Shown: positions 1 through 9,400 of the stretch, piece by piece
Position numbering within the stretch: position 1 is the first letter of the stretch
Layout: each line of letters begins with the position of its first letter
Source of the DNA: Bacteroides ovatus
GTDB lineage: Bacteria; Bacteroidota; Bacteroidia; Bacteroidales; Bacteroidaceae
Length of the DNA: 64,000 nt
Direction of reading: 5' to 3'
NCBI RefSeq assembly: GCF_001314995.1
Contig: NZ_CP012938.1
Coordinates: 248,001-312,000, forward strand
Notes under the pieces: generated by a model
What the model was told of the DNA's origin: nothing
The model's input: the letters and a program-made list of their open reading frames with translations, nothing else
The model's database searches: none
Program-made: the position numbers and the translations under genes

Positions 1-1
1 A

Positions 2-2758
2 CAAAAAATAAAAATATCCGCTCAAAGCTTTCTGAATGTTGTATTGCGTGAAGATGCGAAGTCATTGAACGAAGTAGTGGTGGTAGGTTACGGCTCTGTG
101 AAGAAGTCCGACCTGACTGGTTCTGTCGCTTCTGTCTCCAATACAACTCTGCTTAGAGGTGGAAAAACGAACTCTGCAGGTGCGTTGCAAGGAGAGTTGT
201 CCGGTGTGACCATCACACGTTCGAATAACAAACCGGGTGGAGGGTATGATATAAAGATTCGTGGTATCAACTCTATCACTGCCTCTTCGTCTCCTTTGAT
301 TGTCATTGACGGAGTTCCCGGCGGTAATCTGGATTTTGTCAATCCGGACGATATTGAAAAGATTGACGTCCTGAAGGATGCTTCGGCAACAGCTATTTAT
401 GGTTCCAGTGGTGCAAACGGTGTAATCATTGTAACGACCAAAAGAGGACAGACTGGTAAGCCGAAAATTTCCTATAACGGTTATGTTGGTGTGAGATCTT
501 ATACAAACTTGCCCGACATGATGTCCGGTGACGAATATGTGCAGTTGGCAAGAGAGGCTACCCGTGGCGGATCGCCCAACTATATTTATAAGAGAGACGA
601 GCAAATTTTTACCGACCCGTCCGAATTGCAGGCAGTGAAAGAAGGTAAGTATTTCGATTGGTTGGATGCTGTGTCCAGTCCTGCCTTTATGACAAACCAT
701 AGCTTGTCGGCGATTGGTGGCACGGAAGCTGTGAAATACGGTTTCTCTGGCGGCTATTATTTCGAAGATGGTATGATTCAGCCGCAAGAATATACACGCT
801 ACAACTTGCGTTCGGTAATAGATATCACTATTAATAAGCATGTTTCTTTCGGAGGAAGTATGTATGCGGTTCACAGTATTCGTGAAAAAGGTAACTGGGA
901 CTTGTTGCGTGATGTGTTCCGTATGCGTCCTACTCAACATCCCAATAGCCTGGTGACAGGTGAGGAGATATGGAAATATTCCGGCAATAATCTTTTCAAT
1001 CCGTTGGTTACTTCCAAAAATCAGCGCTCGCAAGTGAAGAGCCTCAACCTGCAAAGCAATATTTATCTTAAAATAACACCTATTGAAAATTTAGAGCTTA
1101 CTTCTTCATTTTCTCCCTACTTTACACAGACTTCCATGGGGGATTATATCGGAGTGTGGACAAAGGCACAGCAGGGAACTGCCAAAGGTGCTAAGGCGAA
1201 TGCGACAAAAGATAATTCATTGAGTTGGATTTGGGATAACATTGTAAACTATACTTGGAAGAAGTCCGTTCATTCTATTACTGCGACCGGAGTGTTCTCC
1301 GCTCAAAAATATCAGTACGACAGATTGTATGGTGCAAGCAAAGATTTGTCTTTCAATTCACTTTGGTATAACCTGAATGGGGGAGCTATCGAGAGCTTGA
1401 GCTCCAATTTCAGCCAGTGGACGATGATGTCTTATGTAGGTAGAATCAACTATGGGCTGATGGATAGATATTTGCTTACGGCTAGCTTACGTTATGATGG
1501 TTCTTCACGTTTGTCCGAAGGAAATAAATGGGCGCTTTTCCCTTCCGCAGCTATTGCGTGGAGAATCACTGAAGAAGACTTTGCCAAGAATCTGGATTGG
1601 TTGTCTAACCTGAAACTGCGTTTCAGTTATGGTCAGGCGGGTAATACCAACTCTGTGTCCCCTTATGCATCCGAAGGTACCATTTCGGGGTCTGTATATT
1701 ATCCGTTCGGAACGTCTACTTCCGTGGGAAATCTTCCTGCCAACATTGCCAATCCGATGCTGACTTGGGAGCGTACTTCAGAATATAACGTAGGTCTTGA
1801 TTTCGGTTTCTTAAACCAACGAATTTCGGGTAACATTGAGTACTACAATCGTACTACCAATGACCTGTTGATGAAACGTAATATTCCTGTTCATTTGGGT
1901 TATTCGTCGGTTACTTCGAATGTAGGTTCCGTAAGAAACAGCGGATTTGAGTTGCAGTTGAATACCGCGAATATCATGACCAAGAACTTTGCCTGGAATA
2001 CGACCATCAACCTGGCTTACAACAAAAACGAAATCGTAAGTCTGGCTGACGAAGAAGATCTTAGCAATTATTCCATTCATCTGCAAGGCATGAGAGGACG
2101 CTATTCTGACAAGCGTTTTATTGGTAAACCGGTAGATACGAACTGGACTCAAAATACAATTGGCGTATGGCAGTTGGGAGAAGAAGAAGAGGCTGCAAAA
2201 TATGGTTGTGTACCGGGAAACTTCAAGATTAAAGACTATAACAATGACGGCAAGCTGACGGACGATGACTATATCATTGACGGCAAGAGAACACCGGACT
2301 GGACAGGAGGTATGACAAATATGTTCAAAATCTATGATTTCGACTTTTCATTCCACATGTATTTCCAGGCGGGAGCCACACAGTACGACCGTTTCTTTGA
2401 GAACTTCGCATTAGAATGGAACAGCCAGAACTTCAACAATCTGCGGACTAATTATTGGACGCCGGAGAATCCTTCGAATACCATGGGACGTCCCTCACAA
2501 ATGGGTTCCAGAGGTAATATCGCCTATGAAAGAACAGACTTCCTGAAAGTTTCCTATATCACGTTGGGATATACTTTAAACAAGAGACTGATGTCAAAAT
2601 GGGGACTGGATAACGCCCGCATCTATGTGACTGTACAGAATCCTTTCATTCTTACGAAGTTCAGAGGTCTTGATCCCGAACAGCCTGATCTTACTAACAT
2701 TGGAGATACGGACGGTATGACTATGAATGCTTTACTTGGTGTTAATATTTCATTTTAA
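2..2758 (+). CDS. susC: SusC/RagA-family TonB-dependent outer-membrane transporter, 5' end cut by the window
   Basis: Outer-membrane channel that, with its SusD partner, imports oligosaccharides using TonB energy. The frame is open to the left edge, so the signal peptide and most of the N-terminal carboxypeptidase-like domain lie outside; the visible part starts just before the plug domain. The motif LNEVVVVGYG marks the plug start, followed by IDGVPGG and the DVLKDASATAIYG / GVIIVTTKRG segments typical of SusC plugs. The remaining ~750 residues are a beta barrel ending in an aromatic C-terminal residue (GVNISF), the usual barrel-insertion signal. The SusD gene follows after 12 bp, giving a standard PUL pair. 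The TTG at 44 is not the real start. The substrate cannot be told from this protein; the downstream lyase, GH88 and GH92 domains suggest a uronic-acid and mannose containing glycan. Confidence 0.96.
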   Translation, partial: QKIKISAQSFLNVVLREDAKSLNEVVVVGYGSVKKSDLTGSVASVSNTTLLRGGKTNSAGALQGELSGVTITRSNNKPGGGYDIKIRGINSITASSSPLIVIDGVPGGNLDFVNPDDIEKIDVLKDASATAIYGSSGANGVIIVTTKRGQTGKPKISYNGYVGVRSYTNLPDMMSGDEYVQLAREATRGGSPNYIYKRDEQIFTDPSELQAVKEGKYFDWLDAVSSPAFMTNHSLSAIGGTEAVKYGFSGGYYFEDGMIQPQEYTRYNLRSVIDITINKHVSFGGSMYAVHSIREKGNWDLLRDVFRMRPTQHPNSLVTGEEIWKYSGNNLFNPLVTSKNQRSQVKSLNLQSNIYLKITPIENLELTSSFSPYFTQTSMGDYIGVWTKAQQGTAKGAKANATKDNSLSWIWDNIVNYTWKKSVHSITATGVFSAQKYQYDRLYGASKDLSFNSLWYNLNGGAIESLSSNFSQWTMMSYVGRINYGLMDRYLLTASLRYDGSSRLSEGNKWALFPSAAIAWRITEEDFAKNLDWLSNLKLRFSYGQAGNTNSVSPYASEGTISGSVYYPFGTSTSVGNLPANIANPMLTWERTSEYNVGLDFGFLNQRISGNIEYYNRTTNDLLMKRNIPVHLGYSSVTSNVGSVRNSGFELQLNTANIMTKNFAWNTTINLAYNKNEIVSLADEEDLSNYSIHLQGMRGRYSDKRFIGKPVDTNWTQNTIGVWQLGEEEEAAKYGCVPGNFKIKDYNNDGKLTDDDYIIDGKRTPDWTGGMTNMFKIYDFDFSFHMYFQAGATQYDRFFENFALEWNSQNFNNLRTNYWTPENPSNTMGRPSQMGSRGNIAYERTDFLKVSYITLGYTLNKRLMSKWGLDNARIYVTVQNPFILTKFRGLDPEQPDLTNIGDTDGMTMNALLGVNISF

Positions 2759-2770
2759 AAAAACAGATCT

Positions 2771-4588
2771 ATGATAAACAAAAGATATTTGAAGTATACG
2801 CTTCTGTTATTTACTTTTGGAATGACTGCTTGTTCTGATTTTCTGGACGAAGTGAACCATTCCAGCCAGTCAGCGGACAAATACTATCAGACAAAGGGTG
2901 GATATGAGAGTCTGATTGTAGGTTGCTACTCAAACTTGAAAAATATCTATAATACGACTACTTATCAGATATTTACACAACAAGGTACGGATGTCTTCAC
3001 ACAGAATTATCCGACGGAAGTAGCGGCAATGAATCAGTATACCACTACTTATCAGTCAAATAACGGTACGATTTATGCGATGTGGAGTTCTTATTTCAAT
3101 GCGTTGAACAATGTAAATGCTGCTATCGATCGTTCGAAGAGTGTCATTTTGAAGACAGACGACCCTGATGGAATAGAACCCAGTGCGTTGACGCAACTTG
3201 TGGCTGAAGCCAAAGCGTTGAGAGCCTGGTATTTGTTTGAGATTGTGAGGAACTGGGGACAGGGACCGTTGAAAATCAACGAGTCTAAAGAGCCGAGCTA
3301 TACTGTCGAGTATTCGAATGGCGCCGCTTTCTACCAGCAGATTTTTACAGATTTGGAAGAAGCCATTCGTGTTCTTCCCTGGCGTCAAATGGGTTCCAAC
3401 TACGGACGCATGTCCAAAGCTGCTGCGAAACATATCCGTGCGTTGGCTTATCTGACACGTGGTTATGAAGAGTATGCCGATCCGAAGGATTTTGAAAACG
3501 CATTCAAGGATGCGGAAGATGTGTATCTTAATTCCGGACATAAGCTGTTGGACGACTATGCGATGGTTCATCGTCAGTCGAATGAGATAAACGATGAAAT
3601 TATTTTCCCTATCGGTTTTGCTGACGGAGCTAACTACAACACCAATATCTGGAATCAGTGGTATATGATGCCTTATGCTATTGGCGGATGGCTGGGATTG
3701 GGCAAAGACAGTTATTATGGTAATGCGAGTATGCATGTGGAGGCGATTCCTACTAAATTTGCTTATATGATGTATGACTGGCAGAAAGACAGACGTCCTT
3801 CTGTGACCTTTATGAGTCCTTTGAATGGTAATGCGAGCAGTTCCACAGACGGAAAGGATGCAGGCAAGAACTGGTTCCAGTGTACTACTCCTGTAGATGG
3901 AGTGTTCGCCAAAGGCGATAAGATTATCTATTTCCCGGTACCTACCGATCCTGAATATAAGTATTGGGCTGAAACGGACAAGAATGGAGTAAGATACAAA
4001 GTGTTCAACTATCCGATGGGAGATGACACAAATTGGGCGAATGATGATTACTACAAACGCGCTTATCAGACAACGAACTCAACTTCTCGTACCTGTCTTC
4101 CTATCTGGAAATTCAAAGATGGAAACGCGGAGTATAGGGAAGACGAATCCGGTTCGGGAACGCGTGATATCTATCTCTTCCGTTTGGCGGAAACTTGTCT
4201 GATTGCGGCGGAAGCGGCAGTGATGAATAACAACGATCAGGCTAATGCCGAAAAATATATTAACTACGTTGTTTCCCGTGCAGAAAAACATTCTCCGCAG
4301 GGTGGGCTTTCTCGTTATTCCAATGTCACGATAGATAATATTTTGGACGAAAGAGCCAAAGAACTCCTTGGTGAAGGATCACGCTGGAACGACTTGCAAC
4401 GCACCGGCAAACTGGCTGAACGTGTATTGAAGTACAACTGGGATGTATCCAACATCTATGGTGGGACAATCAAGACTACCTTGACGCAAGAGTCGTTTGA
4501 GAATAAGTTTAAATTGCGTCCGATTCCTTTGCAGTGGCTGAACTCTTTGTCCAATGGTCACGAATTGGGTAACAATCCGGGTTGGTAA
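2771..4588 (+). CDS. susD: SusD/RagB-family surface glycan-binding lipoprotein
   Basis: Cell-surface lipoprotein that caps the SusC channel and binds the glycan. The 605-residue protein starts with a lipoprotein signal peptide; the lipobox Cys is residue 21 (GMTAC), followed by SDFLDE, a very common mature SusD N-terminus. Helical TPR-like segments (EAKALRAWYLFEIVRNWG, ETCLIAAEAAV) and the C-terminal segment with DERAKELLGEGSRWNDLQRTG and LRPIPLQWL are the classic SusD signatures. Length is slightly above the usual 500-600. It lies 12 bp after susC and 31 bp before the lyase-type lipoprotein gene, so it is co-transcribed with both. Confidence 0.96.
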   Translation: MINKRYLKYTLLLFTFGMTACSDFLDEVNHSSQSADKYYQTKGGYESLIVGCYSNLKNIYNTTTYQIFTQQGTDVFTQNYPTEVAAMNQYTTTYQSNNGTIYAMWSSYFNALNNVNAAIDRSKSVILKTDDPDGIEPSALTQLVAEAKALRAWYLFEIVRNWGQGPLKINESKEPSYTVEYSNGAAFYQQIFTDLEEAIRVLPWRQMGSNYGRMSKAAAKHIRALAYLTRGYEEYADPKDFENAFKDAEDVYLNSGHKLLDDYAMVHRQSNEINDEIIFPIGFADGANYNTNIWNQWYMMPYAIGGWLGLGKDSYYGNASMHVEAIPTKFAYMMYDWQKDRRPSVTFMSPLNGNASSSTDGKDAGKNWFQCTTPVDGVFAKGDKIIYFPVPTDPEYKYWAETDKNGVRYKVFNYPMGDDTNWANDDYYKRAYQTTNSTSRTCLPIWKFKDGNAEYREDESGSGTRDIYLFRLAETCLIAAEAAVMNNNDQANAEKYINYVVSRAEKHSPQGGLSRYSNVTIDNILDERAKELLGEGSRWNDLQRTGKLAERVLKYNWDVSNIYGGTIKTTLTQESFENKFKLRPIPLQWLNSLSNGHELGNNPGW

Positions 4589-4619
4589 TCGAATTTTGAA
4601 CCTTTAAAATGATATTCAT

Positions 4620-6326
4620 ATGAAAATGAAATATATACTACCGATATTATGCTTGTTGTTTACGTTTGTTTCGTGTCAGGAAGATAATACGCCTCCGCCG
4701 CCCAATCCGAACCCCAACTATACGGAAGTGGGACCTTCTATGGAGTTTGTTCATCCCGGTATTCTACACACGACAGCTTCCATTACCCGAATGCAGAACT
4801 TTGTGAATGGGAATGTTTCTCCAGCGGTGGACTGTTACAGACTGTTGCAGCAGAATTCTTTGGCCTCTGCTTCATATATAATTCAAGGTCCTTTCACAAC
4901 TATTGCTCGTTTTAATCCAGATATGACTCCTCATCCTACCAAAACTAAGAGCGAGGAGGATCACAAAGCTGCCTATCTGAATGCTCTTATGTGGAATATC
5001 ACCAAAAATGAAGCGCATGCTCAAAAGTCGATTGAGATATTGAATGCTTATGCCGGCACATTGCGTGAGATAGACATGAGTGATAATGACGCTCCCTTGT
5101 GCGCTGCTTTGCAGGGATTTCTTCTTGCCAATGCCGCTGAACTGATGAGACATACTTATCCTTCGGTATCAGATACGGATGTCAAATCTTGGGAGAATAT
5201 GTTCCGTAACGTATTTATTCCGGTATTGAGAAACTTCTTTGCCAAATCTCCTTATGCAAACGGCAACTGGGGAACCGCTGCTATCAAGGCCTTTATGGCG
5301 TTCGGTATCTTTTTGGATGACGAAAGTTTCTATAACGAAGCGGTGACGTTTTTCTATGAGGGGCACGACAACGGAAGTTTGACGAACTATATTATGGAGA
5401 GCGGACAGTGTCAGGAAAGCGGACGTGACCAAAACCACACGATGCTGGGGATAGGACATCTGGCAGAAGCCTGCGAAATTGCTTATAATCAGGGTAACGA
5501 AACGCTTTGGAGCGCATCGGAAAACAGACTTATGAAAGGGTATGAATATACAGCTAAGTATAATCTCGGGTACGATGTGCCTTTTGAACCTTTCACGGAT
5601 GTGACAGGAGTGAGATGGAATAATATCTCTGATGACGATAGAGGAAAATTCCGACCGGTATTTGAGATTGCTTACAATCATTACGTAACTCGCAAAGGTC
5701 TGGAAATGCCGTATACGCAACAGGTTATCTCAAGAATCTCTCCGGAAGGGGACGCAATGTGGTGTGACCATCCGGGATATGGGACACTACTGTTCCGTAC
5801 GGAATCGGGTATGCCGCCGAGCGAAGGAGCTATTGATGCGAAAGGAACCGAATGGAAGGTCGCTACGGCCAATGCAACGACTGCAGCAGACGGAGATAAT
5901 TTGGTGGTGACACCTGCTTTGCAAAGCAATGGAAAATATAGAGGTGATATAGAGAGAAAGTCAACCTTCCACGTAGGTAATTATCCTATTGTAGCGGTAG
6001 TTATAGAAGGTCTTCCAGCGAAGAAAGCGATAACATTTGACTCTCCCGAATATGGATCTTTAATAAATGATAAAGGTAACCAGCACGGACATGGCACTTA
6101 TTCTACCGTTGAGAAGGAGTATGGTACTGTTTATTACTGGGATTTGGTGACGGGAGCAAGTTACACGTTAGGTAAGCCGATACCTACGGATCAATCATTT
6201 AATATGTCTCTCAAGTTGAAGATTGCTGATCTTGAATATCCGGACGGCGTATCGCCTTATACCGTTAAATGGATGAAATCCTTTAGAAACGAAGCGGAAC
6301 TGATTAAATATTTGGAAGAAAACTAA
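4620..6326 (+). CDS. Lipoprotein with alginate-lyase-type (alpha/alpha) domain and a C-terminal beta domain
   Basis: Probable surface polysaccharide lyase or related glycan-active lipoprotein of the PUL. The signal peptide ends in FVSC (lipid-modified Cys19), then a Pro/Asn-rich linker. Residues ~40-395 match the alginate_lyase superfamily: HPGILHT, NGNWGTAAIKA, and a Gln/Arg/His cluster in GQCQESGRDQNH that is likely to hold active-site residues. The last ~170 residues form a separate region with a NYPIVAV motif that recalls DUF4979; I am unsure of that name. The lyase domain is clearly paralogous to residues ~398-748 of the next protein; many blocks are nearly identical. Lyases of this fold cleave uronic-acid polymers and leave 4,5-unsaturated ends, which suits the GH88 domain encoded next. 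Alginate itself need not be the substrate. Confidence 0.8.
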   Translation: MKMKYILPILCLLFTFVSCQEDNTPPPPNPNPNYTEVGPSMEFVHPGILHTTASITRMQNFVNGNVSPAVDCYRLLQQNSLASASYIIQGPFTTIARFNPDMTPHPTKTKSEEDHKAAYLNALMWNITKNEAHAQKSIEILNAYAGTLREIDMSDNDAPLCAALQGFLLANAAELMRHTYPSVSDTDVKSWENMFRNVFIPVLRNFFAKSPYANGNWGTAAIKAFMAFGIFLDDESFYNEAVTFFYEGHDNGSLTNYIMESGQCQESGRDQNHTMLGIGHLAEACEIAYNQGNETLWSASENRLMKGYEYTAKYNLGYDVPFEPFTDVTGVRWNNISDDDRGKFRPVFEIAYNHYVTRKGLEMPYTQQVISRISPEGDAMWCDHPGYGTLLFRTESGMPPSEGAIDAKGTEWKVATANATTAADGDNLVVTPALQSNGKYRGDIERKSTFHVGNYPIVAVVIEGLPAKKAITFDSPEYGSLINDKGNQHGHGTYSTVEKEYGTVYYWDLVTGASYTLGKPIPTDQSFNMSLKLKIADLEYPDGVSPYTVKWMKSFRNEAELIKYLEEN

Positions 6327-6374
6327 TCACCTTCCAATTATAAGGTAAAAAAATAGGTAAAAAGAGGATAAAGG

Positions 6375-6416
6375 GAGGGTGTGTCTTGAGTTACTGTAGA
6401 CTTTCGATACACCCTC
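6375..6416 (+). terminator. Hairpin between the lyase lipoprotein gene and the fusion gene
   Basis: An 11-bp stem (6375-6385 with 6406-6416, one G-T pair) with a 20-nt loop is followed by TTGTTATTATAT. It could be a partial terminator or an attenuating or processing site inside the PUL operon, lowering expression of the large fusion gene. The rest of the 123-bp gap shows nothing else. Confidence 0.5.
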
Positions 6417-6449
6417 TTGTTATTATATACATCATAAAAATATAGGTAA

Positions 6450-9400
6450 ATGATAAAGAAAAGAATACTCTCTTTGTGGATAAGTTTATGCGTTATCTGT
6501 ATAGCCGGTGCCCAAGAAAAAGAACTGGCTTACTGTAATCGGCAAATACATAAAACATTGAAAGCTCTAGGAACTTCTTCGAAACTTCCGAGAGCTATTG
6601 AAGCCGGCAAGTCATCGTGGGATATGGTGAGTCCCCACGACTGGACAAGCGGATTTTTTCCGGGAGTCCTGTGGTATGATTACGAATACAGCCATGAACC
6701 GGAGATAAAGGTAAAAGCTGTTCATTTTACAAAATTGTTAGAGTCTCTGTCGAGTAAAGTTACCAGTCACGATATAGGATTTCAAATGTTTTGTAGCTAC
6801 GGTCATGCCTATCGCCTTACGAAAGAGAACTATTACAAAGATACCCTGCTGAAAAGTGCGGACGAACTGGCAAAACTTTACAATCCCCGTGTAGGCACCC
6901 TCTTATCGTGGCCTTGGAAAGTGAAAGAAAGCAATTGGCCTCATAACACGATTATCGACAACATGATGAATCTGGAACTTCTTTTCTGGGCTGCCAAGCA
7001 TGGAGGAGGGAAGAGGCTCTATGATATCGCTTTGTCTCATGCTCGTGTGACGAAAGCTAACCATTTCCGTACAGACGGTTCTTGCTATCATGTAGCTGTC
7101 TACGATACTATTACAGGAAAACTCATCAAAGGAATCACTCATCAAGGATATAACGACGCCTCGATGTGGGCGCGCGGACAGGCGTGGGCTGTCTACGGAT
7201 ATACGATGGTCTATCGTGAAACACGTGACAAAGAATATCTTCGCTTTGCCGAAAAAGTGGCAGACCTCTACATCCGTCGTCTGCCTGCCGACTTGATTCC
7301 TTATTGGGACTTCGATGCTCCCGATATCCCAACCGCTCCCAGAGATGCTTCGGCAGCAGCGGTTGTCGCTTCAGCTTTGTTGGAACTGTCGACGCTGGAA
7401 GACGATAAGGAGCGGGCAGATAAATATTATAAATTGGCAGAGAAGATGCTCCGCAACCTTTCTACGAAGAAGTATCAAAGCCGTGATAAGAATCCTGCTC
7501 TTCTGCTGCACTCTACCGGACACTATCCAGCCGACGATGAGATAGATGCCTCTATTATCTATGCTGATTATTATTACATTGAAGCGCTCATGAGATGGAA
7601 GAAGATACGTGCCGGACAATCTTTGTCCGAAGCGAACAAGTTCATGCATCCGGGTATTCTCCATACGAAAGAGAGCCTGGAGAGGATGAAATATTACATA
7701 GAACATCGGATAGAGCCGGCTTACAGTTCTTACCGATTGCTCGAAGCTGATTCTTGTGCTTCGTCCACTTATCAGATGCAAGGCCCTTTTGAAGTGATAG
7801 CTCGCTTGGGAGTGAACAAACATACCAAACGCCCTAGCGAAGACGATCATAAGGCGGCTTATCTCAACGCCTTGATGTGGACCCTCACCGGAGATGAAGC
7901 CCATGCCCGCAAGTCGATAGAGATATTGAATGCTTACAGCGCCATGCTGAAATTAATAGGTCCGAACGACAATGACGACCCACTGTGCGCCTCTCTACAA
8001 GGCAGTATGTTGGCGAACGCGGCAGAACTAATTAAACATACCTATTCCAAAGTCACTCCGGCGGAGATTGCCGGCTGGGAGAAGATGTTGCGAACGGTAT
8101 TCATTCCTGTATTGGACACCTTCTTCAAGGCGAAGCCATATACAAACGGCAACTGGGGGGCTGCTGCTACCAAAGCATATATGGCCTTTGGTATTTTCCT
8201 GGAAGATGAGGCTCTCTACAATCAGGCAGTTCACTTCTATTACAACGGGCACGACAACGGAACGATTAAGAATTATATCGGCGAGAACGGACAGTGTCAA
8301 GAGAGCGGTCGCGACCAAGACCACGTAATGTTCGGCTTGGGTAATTTGGCAGAAGCCTGCGAAACCGCTTACAACCAGGGGGATGAGAAGATGTACGCCG
8401 CTTTTGACAACCGTCTGTTGACCGGTTACGAATATACAGCGAAATATAACTTGGGAGAATCCGTTCCCTTTACTACGTGGACTGATATTTCGGGCCGATA
8501 TTGCAACTGGCAAACAATTTCGGACAAATTACGGGGAGTGTTTCGACCTATCTATGAGATCGTATACAATCATTACGTCACCCGCAAGGGATTGGATATG
8601 CCGTATACTCGCCGGGTTCTCTCCAAGATGTCAGCAGAGGGTGCTTCCAAATGGTGTGATGGCCCCGGCTATGGAACATTGTTCTTCCGGACGGACATGG
8701 ATGATGATTATATTCGATATGCTGATCCATTCGTTGGTACTTCCGACAACGGACATACCTTTCCCGGAGCCTGCGTACCTTTCGGTTTCATTCAAGCAAG
8801 CCCCGAAACGGGTAATGACGAATGGAAGTATTGTAGCGGATATAACTTTGCGGATGATTCCCTTATCGGTTTCGCCCAAACGCATTTGAGTGGGACGGGG
8901 TGTCCCGATCTGGGAGACGTTCTTCTATTGCCTTTCAGTGGGGAAGTGAAAGACGGAGTCTATAGAAGCAAGTTTGATAAAAAATCCGAAAAGGCGTCTC
9001 CCGGATACTATGCCGTCCGACTGACGGATGCTGCTGTTGACGTGGAATTGACCTCCACGCAGCGTACCTCTTTTCATCGTTACGTTTATCATTCCACTGC
9101 TCCTGCCCACTTACTGGTAGACCTCCAGAACGGGATCGTTTGGGATAAAGAACGGCTGAAAACACATGTCTTGTCTGCTGAAATGGATATGCCCGATAAT
9201 CATACCATCACAGGTCATCAAGTGGTAGAAAATTGGGTAAAGCGACAATACTATTATGTGATCTCTTTTGACAAACCGTATGTTGTACGTGAAGTGCTTT
9301 CATCGGCAAGAGGGGAGAAGGCGAAACGACTTATTCTTGATTTCGACCTTGCTGAAGGTGATACGCTACAAGTGAAAATAGCGCTCTCTTCCGTTTGCTT

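Noticed and set aside
62-1054. 330-codon minus-strand frame inside susC
   Set aside because: Lies opposite a clear SusC frame; the peptide has no family pattern and no promoter or start context.
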